Source: G963667915 sp965197385 (GTDB lineage: Bacteria; Acidobacteriota; Vicinamibacteria; Vicinamibacterales; UBA823). Taken from it: a stretch of 64,000 nucleotides of DNA. Each line of letters begins with the position of its first letter. The stretch's first letter is position 1. The notes beneath the pieces were generated by a model. That model worked only from the letters and a program-made list of their open reading frames with translations, was not told where the DNA came from and searched no databases. Both the position numbers and the translations under genes were made by a program. Positions 18,886 to 27,318 of the stretch are shown piece after piece. The stretch is taken from contig CBDANA010000005.1 of NCBI GenBank assembly GCA_965197385.1, forward strand, positions 124,001 to 188,000. Reading direction: 5' to 3'.

Positions 18886-19731
18886 TCAGTGCGTCATCGC
18901 ATAGACGATGAAGTTCACGCCCATCTGGAACGCGTAGGTCGAGTACTTGAGCGGATAGTACGGATTGTCCGCCCACTCCCAGGCGTCACCCAGATCGGTG
19001 TTCCAGTTGATCATCACCATCAGCCGGCCGTCGTCGTCGAAGATGCCGCGCGTCTCGGGCACGTAGCCGTCGCGCTCCCAGGTCCGGCCGCCGTAAATGG
19101 CGTTGTTGATCGCCGGCACCTGGACGATCTCGTCGATGTCGTAGACGATGCTGAAGATCGGGTGGTCGAGCGGCAGGTCGACTATCTGCCGCTCGGGCAG
19201 CACCCGGCTGATCTCCATCTCGAAGTTCTGCCACTCCCACGTGCCCCAGAAGTCGTCGATGACCAGAAACCCGCCCGCTTCGAGGTACGCGCGCAGGCCC
19301 GCGACCTCCTCCTCGGTCATCATCATGGAACCGACCTCGAGCGCGTACAGAAACGGAAAGCGCCGCAGGTTCGGGTCGTCGAGCCGGATGGCGTTCTGCC
19401 CCTCGTAGACGCCGAGATTGGTTACGCGCTGCAGGATCGAGATGAACTGGAGATCCGCTTTGGGATAGTCGGTCCGCCACGACCGGCCCCAGCGCCGGCC
19501 GCCGCTGCTGTAGATGGCGCGGGTGAAGTAGAACTCCCACGGTCCGACCGGATGCTGGAGCGTGCCGCCATCGATCCCGAGAGCGTCGAAACCGCGCAGA
19601 GCTTGCGTACCGGCCGGAAGCCGGATTGTAACATCGACCTCGACGCGCTGTCCGGCGAACAGCGCCGCGCCGAGCCAGAGGCTCGCGACCAGTACGCCGA
19701 GTGTCACGCGTTGCCAGGTGAATGGCCGCAA
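18886..19731 (-). CDS. DUF4159 domain protein, first paralogue and cluster leader
   Basis: 281 residues. The start is a TTG at 19731, supported by GGAG 7 nt upstream; no better ATG lies in frame. Signal peptide about 1-26. Domain landmarks: TDYPKADLQF, LRRFPFLYALEVGSM, GGFLVIDDFWGTWEWQNFEMEI, LPLDHPIFSIVYDIDEIVQVP, RGIFDDDGRLMVMINWNTDLGD and the terminal NFIVYAMTH. It is the 5'-most gene of the nine-gene cluster. A MITE-like element begins only 22 bp upstream, so its promoter must lie in or beyond that repeat. Function unknown. Confidence 0.85.
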   Translation of the reverse strand: MRPFTWQRVTLGVLVASLWLGAALFAGQRVEVDVTIRLPAGTQALRGFDALGIDGGTLQHPVGPWEFYFTRAIYSSGGRRWGRSWRTDYPKADLQFISILQRVTNLGVYEGQNAIRLDDPNLRRFPFLYALEVGSMMMTEEEVAGLRAYLEAGGFLVIDDFWGTWEWQNFEMEISRVLPERQIVDLPLDHPIFSIVYDIDEIVQVPAINNAIYGGRTWERDGYVPETRGIFDDDGRLMVMINWNTDLGDAWEWADNPYYPLKYSTYAFQMGVNFIVYAMTH

Positions 19732-19753
19732 GTGAGGCTCCAGAAACCGGCTG

Positions 19754-19874
19754 CTAGCAGCCCGCGGCGTTGCTCGTCGGTCAAATACTCCCGGTATTCT
19801 CCCTCCTCGCGCCTTGCGAGGCGGGCGCCTCGGCGGTCTCGGTGCGACGCGGGAGTTTCACCACGGGCCGCTAG
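19754..19874. mobile_element. MITE-like element, short copy
   Basis: 121 bp bounded by inverted ends of the form CTAGCRGCCCGYGG. On the minus strand it shares two long blocks with the element at 38067-38262: the terminal block from CTAGC through GTGGTGAAA to GTCGCACCGAGACC, and an internal block GCGCGAGGAGGGAGAATAC, GGGAGTATTTGACC. It encodes no transposase. It sits immediately upstream of the DUF4159/MoxR cluster. Confidence 0.7.
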
Positions 19875-19943
19875 GCCAGCGTACCACAGGCGACCTGGCC
19901 GCGGCCCCGCCGAGCCGGACTGTGGGCGAACTCGCCATATAAC

Positions 19944-21604
19944 CCGGGATTTTCATTTTGCCTGTCCCGGAGGGCACCGTTATACACCCGACCGCCGCCG
20001 CGCGCACGAATTTCTGTTCGTCGCACAATCGTCCAGCTCCAGAGACTGTCACTCAGCCCGCGCTGACGTGCGACCGACTGGAGCCGCTGTTTTCACGGCA
20101 TTTCTCAGACACTGGTCCACACGTGCGCCGTTTCTTCGCCGGAGTTCCTCGGGAAGCGGTCGCCCGCTATCCTCCCGGCACGGGCAGCGCCCAGATCCTC
20201 CGCAGCATGTCGCCGAACAGCCGACGGGTCAGATGCCCTTCTGCCAGCAGGAGCCAGTAGTCCCTGGCATGCTTCACCAGCCGGCCTCCGGTTTTCACCA
20301 GCCGCTGCTGGAGACTCGTGAGCGACCAGCGCGTGACCCGCGGCGGCAGGACCCATCTGCGCCAGAGGTTGCCCAGGTTGTAGGCCAGGACACTCAGTTG
20401 CAGGCGCACTTCGTTCGCCCGGAACCGAGGGCACGACAGCCGCGTCCAGTGGGTGGCCTGCTTGCCTTCCTTGATCCATTGCTCCGCCGTGCCGCGCTTG
20501 TTGTAGAACCGTACGACCGAGCGGCTCGGGAGGGCCATCTTGGTCACGATGAAGCCGACGCGCGGGAACAGCTCCCCTCGGTGGTGCTCCACCTTGGCGA
20601 CAATCCGTCTGGGCGTGGTCCAGCTCTTCGCCTGATAGCGGAAACTCTTGTAGCGCACCAAGGGCTTGCGGCTCGGCCGTCCCGGCGGACGAAAGAGGAG
20701 GGCTTCGATTTCCAGCTCCACGCTCTTGTTCGCCGGCATGCGGATGACATAGTCCACGTCGCGCGTCTCGAGCGCGTCGTAGATCTCCGGCTTGGCAAAC
20801 GCCGCGTCCGCGCGGAACGCCACGCGCGTACCCTCCGCCTGCTGCCGGTCAATTTCCGGCACGAGCAGGTCGTCCCAATCGTCGGCGCTATGCACGTTGC
20901 CGGGCCGCAGCGGGGCGGCCACGCAGTCGCCGTGCTCGTTGAACAGAAACAGCGGGTGGTAACAGACTGATTCAAAGTGTCCGTTGTACGCGCTCCCTTC
21001 CTGCGCCCCATGCACCGGGCTCTCACTCGAATCCATGTCGAGCACAATCCGGCCGGCGCGCGTTGGCATCTCAGCCTGTGCGAGCACCTCCCGGTTCACG
21101 GCCATCAGCCCGACGAGCTTCTCCTCTCGGGTCAGCAGCTCAGTCTCGAACCAATGCAGCGGCGAGGTCAGCGCGCCACCGCGGTCCCAGAGCGTTGGCG
21201 CCCCGATGAGACGAAACGTCGGGTCCGCCGACACGCGCACCGCATCGTTCAGGTCTTCGTAGCCCGCGAGCCGGCTGTAGACCGACTGTCGCAGGAGATC
21301 CGCCAGGCTGAACTGGGTGTGCAAGCCCTGTTGGGAGTCGCTCAGGTGCTCGGCGATGAGTGTCGCCAGCCCCAGGCGTTCATCCAACTCGCGCACCAAA
21401 AGGAGACCGGCGTCGGAGGTGATGCGCGACCCCTGGAATGCGACCTTCAGAAAGCCATTGAACGTGAACTGAAACGCCTCATGCTGTCATTCACCCACAG
21501 GGTGTCACCCTCCGTGGCGGGGTTCCTTGCGTCGGAGCCCCGGAAATCAAGGCGCGGCGACTGGTCTGCCGATACGGTACCACAGCCAAATCGGAAATCC
21601 GGGC
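19944..21604 (-). mobile_element. IS1380-family insertion sequence
   Basis: About 1,661 bp with one transposase gene. Imperfect inverted ends (CCGGGATTTTCATTTTG at the left, GCCCGGATTTCCGATTTG read inward from the right) agree at about 18 of 25 positions when aligned with flanks. A 4-bp direct repeat TAAC is present at 19940-19943 and 21605-21608, the expected target duplication size for this family. Length is also typical. The 220 bp between the left end and the transposase stop are non-coding. Confidence 0.75.
20167..21399 (-). CDS. IS1380-family transposase, start region doubtful
   Basis: 410 residues from a TTG at 21399. DDE-type landmarks are present: IVLDMDSSE, VAFRADAAFA and YNKRGTAEQWIKEGK, followed by a conserved C-terminal helix with LAYNLGNLW. 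The family N-terminus continues upstream in the same frame (FTFNGFLKVAFQGSRITSDA) to a stop at 21487-21489, with no ATG, GTG or TTG in that stretch. An ATG at 21482 is out of frame by one base. So either translation begins at the TTG with loss of about 29 residues, or a one-base deletion has disrupted the start. The element may therefore be inactive. Confidence 0.85.
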   Translation of the reverse strand: MVRELDERLGLATLIAEHLSDSQQGLHTQFSLADLLRQSVYSRLAGYEDLNDAVRVSADPTFRLIGAPTLWDRGGALTSPLHWFETELLTREEKLVGLMAVNREVLAQAEMPTRAGRIVLDMDSSESPVHGAQEGSAYNGHFESVCYHPLFLFNEHGDCVAAPLRPGNVHSADDWDDLLVPEIDRQQAEGTRVAFRADAAFAKPEIYDALETRDVDYVIRMPANKSVELEIEALLFRPPGRPSRKPLVRYKSFRYQAKSWTTPRRIVAKVEHHRGELFPRVGFIVTKMALPSRSVVRFYNKRGTAEQWIKEGKQATHWTRLSCPRFRANEVRLQLSVLAYNLGNLWRRWVLPPRVTRWSLTSLQQRLVKTGGRLVKHARDYWLLLAEGHLTRRLFGDMLRRIWALPVPGG

Positions 21605-21674
21605 TAACGTAATGACCGATTTCCTCCGCCGAAAATTTCAGGTTCGGCGCCGGCGCCCGGGACACCGGCCGACG

Positions 21675-23008
21675 TTACACGCTCGACAGCTGCCACGGGC
21701 CGCGGTACCGCGGCGTGAGCATCCGGTTGGCCTCCGCGTTGTCGCGGAACCTGCGCGCCGACGCGTCCCAGTGAACCTTTCGATTCGTCCGGAACGAGAC
21801 GTTACCCAGGTGCGCGTTGACGGCTGCGAGGCTGCCCGTCGCCGCGTGGCATCGCGGCTGGGCGCGCGTCTGCATGCACTCGATGAAGTTCGCCGTGTGC
21901 TGGTCGAGTCCACCCTCGCTGGCTTGGGCCCGATGCTCCGGGACCGGGTCCATCTTGTAATAGGGCTTGCCGGCCTCGGTTCCGGTCTCCGCAAAGACTT
22001 CCCAGCGGCCGCGATCGACCACCAGCGTGCCCTCGTTGCCAACGAACGCCACGCCGTGGGCGCGTTGGAACGGGCCCAGGCCGATGCCGACGGCGTGCTC
22101 CCAGATCATCGAGAAGTCGTCGAACTCGTAGATCGCCTGCAGCGTGTCGGGGGTCTCCTCGGCGTCGTCCGGACAGGCAAACTTCCCGCCGCTCGCCCAC
22201 GACCGAATGCGGCGCCGTGGCGTTCATGCCCCAGAGCACGATGTCGATGAGGTGGACACCCCAGTCGGTCATCAGGCCGCCTGCGTAATCCCAGAACCAC
22301 CGAAAGTTGAAGTGGAAGCGGTTCGGGTTGAACGCCCGCTGGGGCGCCGGGCCCAGCCACATGTCGTAGTCGACGCCGTCGGGCGCCGGTCCGTCGGGCA
22401 CCCTCGGCACCGGCGGCATCCAGTTTCATGTAGGCCCACGCCCGCGCCGTTCGGATCCGCCCGAGCGCGCCCGACCGGAGGAACTCGATGGCATCCTCCC
22501 AGTGCGGTCCGCTGCGCTGCCACTGGCCAACCTGCACCACTCGGCCGTACCGCTCTGCCGCGGCCACCATGATCCGGCACTCCTCGATCGAATTGGCGAG
22601 CGGCTTCTCGACGTAGACATCCTTGCCGACCTCGCACGCCATCACCATCTGCAGGCAGTGCCAGTGATCGGGGGTGCCGATGACGACCGCGTCCACGTTG
22701 GGGTTCTCCAGCAGCCGGCGGAAGTCGCCGTAGCGCGCCGGCGCCCTGCCCGTCATCGTGTCGACTTCGCCCGTGCGCTTCGCCAGGACGTCGGCGTCGA
22801 CGTCGCACAGCGCGACACATTCGGCCTCGGGCCGCTTGAGCAGCGATTGCAGATCCGCGAAACCCATGCCGTTGCAGCCGATCACGCCGATGCCGATGCG
22901 GTCGGTGGGCGCGGACTGCGCCGCCCAGAGGTCGGCGGCCGACATCACCGCCAAGCCGCCGCCGGCGGTAGCGGAGTGCACCAGGAAGCGTCGTCGTGAC
23001 TCGGTCAT
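21675..23008 (-). pseudogene. Gfo/Idh/MocA oxidoreductase with Tat signal, two frameshifts
   Basis: From the ATG at 23008 (GAGGAA 7-12 nt upstream) the product starts with a Tat signal (SRRRFLVHSATAGG), then a Rossmann NAD-binding fold (IGVIGCNGMG) and the EKP catalytic-loop motif (VYVEKPLANS). Near 22425 an extra base moves the frame: WAYMK should continue as WMPPVPRVP, which is in the next frame. Near 22190 a second extra base is needed to rejoin GGKFACPDDAEET in the third frame, which then runs to SSV at 21675. With both corrections the protein is full length (about 444 residues). Family members are exported sugar- or inositol-type dehydrogenases. It could be a young pseudogene or two assembly errors. 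Confidence 0.8.
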
Positions 23009-23047
23009 CTCTCGTTCCTCTAACATTCACGGGGCGGGCAGTGCTAG

Positions 23048-23305
23048 CTACGTCTCGCTCTCGACGACCTGCGTGACCGCCAGCTTGTCCCCGAGTCGGC
23101 GGCCGTTGGCGTCGACGACGACAAGCACGATTTCGACGATGCCGATCACGAATGCGACGACGCCGAGCGGGATTGCCAGGACGAGGCCGATGATCGTGAA
23201 AGCCAGTAGCTGCGCGATGCCGCCGAGCGCGAACATCCAGTTCCGCTTCATCGACGTCGTCAGATCCATCGGCGCACCGTCCAGCCGGACCACGGAAAGT
23301 TGCAC
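23048..23305 (-). CDS. Small membrane protein, RDD-like C-terminus
   Basis: At most 85 residues. The frame begins at a GTG at 23305 with no clear ribosome site; an ATG at 23269 (GGACGG just upstream) would give 73 residues and is at least as likely. Two hydrophobic helices (about residues 25-45 and 47-64) are followed by DANGRRLGDKLAVTQVVE, which resembles the end of RDD-family proteins. It is shorter than a normal RDD domain. It lies 40 bp upstream of the oxidoreductase start on the same strand. Function unknown. Confidence 0.6.
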   Translation of the reverse strand: MQLSVVRLDGAPMDLTTSMKRNWMFALGGIAQLLAFTIIGLVLAIPLGVVAFVIGIVEIVLVVVDANGRRLGDKLAVTQVVESET

Positions 23306-23396
23306 GGAGAGGGTCCGCGGGCGAAATCGCGCCCGCCTCCTCTCAGCAGCCCTTCCACATCACTCGTTCGCCATGTTGCCCCAGTTCAGTGCGACA

Positions 23397-24389
23397 ATGG
23401 TCATCCTGAAAAGCCGAGCGATCCAGATCGTGGACGAAGCGACCCTGCGCGATGGGGTCGACGGCGCGGCCGCACTGGCCGCGGTCGAGCGGGCGTTTCG
23501 CGCCCTGGCCGAGGGGCGCGTCACGCAGCCGCCACCGATGGGGCTCGAGGTCGAGCCGGTCGGCGGGGAGGTGCACGTCAAGGGGGCCTATCTGCGCGGC
23601 GCGCCGATCTTCGCCGTGAAGGTGGCGTCCGGCTTCTATGCCAACGCAAAGCGAGGGCTGCCGAGCGGGTCAGGCCTGGTGCTGGTGTTCGACGCGGTGA
23701 CCGGCTTTCCCCTGGCGCTGCTGCAGGACAACGGGTACCTAACCGACCTTCGCACGGCGGCGGCCGGCGCCCTCGCAGCGAAGCTGCTGGCGCCCGAGTC
23801 GGTCGGGACGGTGGCGATTCTCGGCAGTGGCGTCCAGGCGCGCTACCAGGCGCGCGCGCTTGCCGGCGTGCGCGCGTGGGAACGCCTGGTTGTCTGGGGG
23901 CGGACCCGGGCGCGGGCCGAGCGCTGCGCTGCCGAACTAGCCGTCGAACTGGCGCGTCCGGTCGAGTCGGCGCCGACCGCGGAAGCGGCGGTACGCGGCG
24001 CCGACCTCGTCGTGACGGTGACGCCCAGTCGCGAGCCGATCGTGAAGGCCGACTGGGTTACCTCGGGTGCGACGATCATCGCTGTCGGATCCGACGGGCC
24101 CGCGAAACAAGAGCTCGAGACGGCGGTCCTCGCGCAGGCCGACAAGGTGATCGCGGATCGGCTCGCGCAGTGCGCGGAACTGGGTGAGATCCATCACGCG
24201 ATGGAAGCCGGCGTGCTCACGCGCGACCAGATTCACGGCGAATTGGGCCAGGTGGTGACCGGCGAGGTGCCCGGCCGCGAAGCGAGTGAACGCATTGTCT
24301 GCGACCTCACGGGCGTCGGCGCGCAGGACGCGGCGATCGCGGAGGCGGCGTGGCGGGCAGCTTGCGACGGCGCACCCGGCCCTGCTTGA
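23397..24389 (+). CDS. Ornithine cyclodeaminase / mu-crystallin family protein
   Basis: 330 residues from the ATG at 23397; an ATG at 23373 would add eight residues, and neither has a clear ribosome site. The open frame reaches far upstream, but that part is antisense to the neighbouring gene. Key features are the substrate-binding lysine region AVKVASGFYANA, the Rossmann motif AILGSGVQARYQARAL, and VGSDGPAKQEL, which matches the family motif where NAD contacts are made. Members include ornithine cyclodeaminase, alanine dehydrogenase and ketimine reductases; the exact substrate cannot be read. It is 18 bp upstream of the phosphatase-like gene. Confidence 0.9.
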   Translation: MVILKSRAIQIVDEATLRDGVDGAAALAAVERAFRALAEGRVTQPPPMGLEVEPVGGEVHVKGAYLRGAPIFAVKVASGFYANAKRGLPSGSGLVLVFDAVTGFPLALLQDNGYLTDLRTAAAGALAAKLLAPESVGTVAILGSGVQARYQARALAGVRAWERLVVWGRTRARAERCAAELAVELARPVESAPTAEAAVRGADLVVTVTPSREPIVKADWVTSGATIIAVGSDGPAKQELETAVLAQADKVIADRLAQCAELGEIHHAMEAGVLTRDQIHGELGQVVTGEVPGREASERIVCDLTGVGAQDAAIAEAAWRAACDGAPGPA

Positions 24390-24406
24390 CCGGTAAGGAA
24401 TTTTCC

Positions 24407-26053
24407 ATGCAGCTCGACCGGGCTGGACGCGCATGGACGTCGATCGTGTGCGGCGTCCTCTGTTTGCTCACACCCACCGTGGTCCCGGCGGTCCAGGCGG
24501 CGGACCGGCCGCGGCTGGTTGTCATCCTCGTGGTGGATCAGTTCCGAGCGGACTACATCGAGACCTACGAGCAGCAATGGACGCGCGGGCTCAGGCAGTT
24601 GCTCGACGAGGGCGCCCGGTTTCCCGAGGCGGCTTATCCCTATCTGACCACGGTTACCTGTGCCGGGCACGCGACGATTGTAACGGGGAGTTATCCGGCG
24701 ACCCACGGGATGATTGCCAACTCCTGGTGGGATCGAGCGTCCGGAAGCCGCGTCCGCTGCACGTTCGATCCGGCGATGCCCGCTGTCAGCTACGGCGACC
24801 GGACGCTGGACCATGACGGCGAGAGCCCCCACCGCTTACTGGTGCCGACGCTGGCCGATGAGATGCGGCTGCAGCTCGGTGGCGGCTCGCGCGTCGCCAC
24901 CTTTTCCCTCAAGGAGCGGTCGGCGATTATGCTCGCCGGCCAACGGGCTGACGCGCTGCTCTGGCTGGGGGGCGACGGGTCGTGGCTGACGTCGCGGGCG
25001 TTCAGCGATAGGCCGGTGACGTTTCTGGCCGACGTGATGGCGGCGCATCCGATCGCGGCGGCGCAAGACGCCGCGTGGCGACGGGCGCACGAGGCTAATC
25101 GCTACCTCTATGTAGATGCTGCCGACGGCGAACGGCCGCCGGCCGGGTGGAATCGGGCGTTCCCGCATCCGTTGGCCGGGGCGGACGGCGCCGATGCCCA
25201 GTTTGTCGAGCGATGGAAGACCAGCCCCTGGTCCGACGCGTACCTGGCGCGTCTGGCGGTTGCGGCGGTCGAGCAGCTCGAGTCGGGGCAGCGGGAGGCG
25301 GTGGACTACCTGGCCGTCGGGTTCTCGGCGCTGGATCTGGTGGGCCATCGGTTCGGCCCGCGGAGCCACGAGGTGCAGGACGTCCTCGTGCGGCTCGACG
25401 AGACGATCGGGACGCTGCTCGACGAGCTGGACACCCAAGTCGGCGCCGGCAGGTACGTCGTGGCGCTGTCGGCCGATCACGGCGTGTCACCGGTGCCGGA
25501 GCAGATGCAGGCGGCCGGCTTCGACGCCGGGCGGGTCCGGATGCGGACGATCCGGGAGCGGGTCGAGAGCGCGCTCGTGCCCCATTTCGGTCCAGGTACG
25601 TACGTGGCCGGCGTCGCGGCCAGCGGTGTCTACTTCGCGCCCGGCGTGTACGCGCGGCTGACGGCGAATCCGCGTGCGCTCGACGCGGCGATCGACGCGC
25701 TGCGGACGAGTCCAGGCGTCGCGCGCGTCTTGCGCCGTGAAACCCTGGTGGCGGCGCGCGGGTCGGCCGACCCGGACGAGCGCGCCGCCGCCCTGAGCTT
25801 TCACCCAGAGCGGAGCGGCGACCTCATATTTACGCACAAGCCGTACTGGATCAGCGGGAACGCCGCCTCGCACGGGACGGCGCACCTATACGACCGCCGC
25901 GTGCCGCTGATCCTGTACGGGACCGGTATCCGGCCCGGGCAGTACGCCGGTGCGGCGACGCCGGCCGACATCGCGCCGACCCTCGCGCGGCTCATCAATG
26001 TGACGCTGGCATGGCCCGACGGCCGCGTGCTGACCGACGCGCTCGCCCCATAA
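24407..26053 (+). CDS. Alkaline phosphatase superfamily enzyme, PafA-like, exported
   Basis: 548 residues from the ATG at 24407 (TAAGGAA 7 nt upstream). Signal peptide about 1-33 (ending VQAAD). The metal and nucleophile motifs of the PafA/NPP branch are present: VVDQFRADY, the Thr nucleophile in TTVTCAGHATIVTG, GFSALDLVGHRFGP, ALSADHGVSPVPEQ, and GTAHLYDRRVPLILYG with the last metal His. Family members are periplasmic phosphomonoesterases or phosphodiesterases. Thr instead of Ser as nucleophile fits PafA. It lies in a tight co-directional run with the M48 gene (4 bp gap). Confidence 0.9.
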   Translation: MQLDRAGRAWTSIVCGVLCLLTPTVVPAVQAADRPRLVVILVVDQFRADYIETYEQQWTRGLRQLLDEGARFPEAAYPYLTTVTCAGHATIVTGSYPATHGMIANSWWDRASGSRVRCTFDPAMPAVSYGDRTLDHDGESPHRLLVPTLADEMRLQLGGGSRVATFSLKERSAIMLAGQRADALLWLGGDGSWLTSRAFSDRPVTFLADVMAAHPIAAAQDAAWRRAHEANRYLYVDAADGERPPAGWNRAFPHPLAGADGADAQFVERWKTSPWSDAYLARLAVAAVEQLESGQREAVDYLAVGFSALDLVGHRFGPRSHEVQDVLVRLDETIGTLLDELDTQVGAGRYVVALSADHGVSPVPEQMQAAGFDAGRVRMRTIRERVESALVPHFGPGTYVAGVAASGVYFAPGVYARLTANPRALDAAIDALRTSPGVARVLRRETLVAARGSADPDERAAALSFHPERSGDLIFTHKPYWISGNAASHGTAHLYDRRVPLILYGTGIRPGQYAGAATPADIAPTLARLINVTLAWPDGRVLTDALAP

Positions 26054-26057
26054 CACG

Positions 26058-27302
26058 ATGAACGCCTACGCCGTTATCATCCTCGTCGCGCTCGTCGGCG
26101 AATACCTGCTCTCGCTGACAGCCAACGTGTTGAACCTCAGGGCAATGACACCGGAGGTGCCGGACGAGTTCGAGGATCTGTACGACGCCGCGCGGTACGC
26201 CACGGCCCAGCGGTATGCCTTGGTCCGCACCCGCTTCGGATTGCTGCAAGGGACCCTGCGGCTGACCGGGCTGCTGGCGTTCTGGCAGCTCGGCGGGTTT
26301 GGCTGGCTCGACGGGCTGGTACGCGCGCAGGGGTGGGAGGCGGTGCAGTCCGGCCTGATGTTCGTCGGCCTCCTGACGGTGGCGTCAGCGGTGCTCGGAC
26401 TCCCATTCCGTCTTTATTCTACCTTCGTGATCGAGGAGCGGTTCGGCTTCAACCGGACGACGAGGGCAACCTTCTGGGCTGACCGTGCGAAGGGGTTACT
26501 GCTGGCGGTCGTGCTGGGTGGCGGGCTGCTCGCCGCGATCTTGTTTTTCTTCGAGTGGGCTGGCCCACTCGCCTGGCTCTGGTGCTGGGGCGTGGCCACG
26601 GCCTTCATGCTCGTCACGCAGTTTGTTGCGCCCACCTGGATCATGCCGCTGTTCAACACGTTCTCGCCGCTCGGCGACGGCGAGCTACGCGATGCGATTC
26701 TCGGCTATGCCCGGTCGGTCGAGTTTCCGCTGGACGGCATCTTCGTCATCGACGGATCGCGACGGTCCTCGAAGGCCAACGCGTTCTTCACCGGCATCGG
26801 CAAGCACAAGCGGATCGCCCTGTTCGACACGCTCATCGAGAAGCAGACGGTGGACGAACTGGTGGCGGTCATCGCGCACGAGGTGGGGCATTACAAGCGC
26901 CGGCACGTCCTGGAGCGTCTGGTCCTGGCCACGGCGCACACGGGTGCCGTGTTCTGGCTGCTGTCGTTCTTTCTCGAGCAGCCCGGCCTGTTCACGGCGT
27001 TCGGCGTGAGCGAGCCGTCGGTCTATGCCGGCCTGCTGTTCTTCGGACTGCTCTTCACGCCGATTGAGCTGGTGCTCTCGCTCGCCGTGCACGCCCGAGC
27101 CCGCAAGAACGAGTTCGAGGCGGACGAGTTCGCCGTCACGACCACCGGCGCGAGCGGGCCGCTCATTGCCGCGCTCAAGAAGCTCTCGGTCGAGAGCCTC
27201 ACAAACCTGACCCCGCATCCGCTGACCGTGGCGCTCAGCTATTCACATCCGCCGCTGCTCCGCCGCATCGGGGCGATGCGCGCGGTCGAAGGGCGTGGGT
27301 GA
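26058..27302 (+). CDS. Ste24-like M48 CAAX-type metallopeptidase
   Basis: 414 residues, an integral membrane zinc peptidase. At least five hydrophobic helices surround the active-site motif HEVGH at residues 274-278, with the downstream third ligand in NEFEADEFA. The N-terminal part carries the M48A subdomain typical of Ste24 (VIEERFGFNRTT, WADRAKG). Bacterial homologues act in membrane protein quality control rather than prenyl processing. It is 4 bp after the phosphatase-like gene and 16 bp before the M28 gene, suggesting one transcript. Confidence 0.93.
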   Translation: MNAYAVIILVALVGEYLLSLTANVLNLRAMTPEVPDEFEDLYDAARYATAQRYALVRTRFGLLQGTLRLTGLLAFWQLGGFGWLDGLVRAQGWEAVQSGLMFVGLLTVASAVLGLPFRLYSTFVIEERFGFNRTTRATFWADRAKGLLLAVVLGGGLLAAILFFFEWAGPLAWLWCWGVATAFMLVTQFVAPTWIMPLFNTFSPLGDGELRDAILGYARSVEFPLDGIFVIDGSRRSSKANAFFTGIGKHKRIALFDTLIEKQTVDELVAVIAHEVGHYKRRHVLERLVLATAHTGAVFWLLSFFLEQPGLFTAFGVSEPSVYAGLLFFGLLFTPIELVLSLAVHARARKNEFEADEFAVTTTGASGPLIAALKKLSVESLTNLTPHPLTVALSYSHPPLLRRIGAMRAVEGRG

Positions 27303-27318
27303 GAACCGGGGACACACC

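Noticed and set aside
18889..20970. 693-codon open frame on the plus strand
   Set aside because: It runs antisense through a DUF4159 gene, the MITE and the transposase; composition is typical of the reverse of G+C-rich genes and no domain is visible.
22758..23396. 213-codon N-terminal extension of the ornithine cyclodeaminase-like gene
   Set aside because: Serine/Ala-rich shadow of the Gfo/Idh gene on the other strand; the family begins near 23397.
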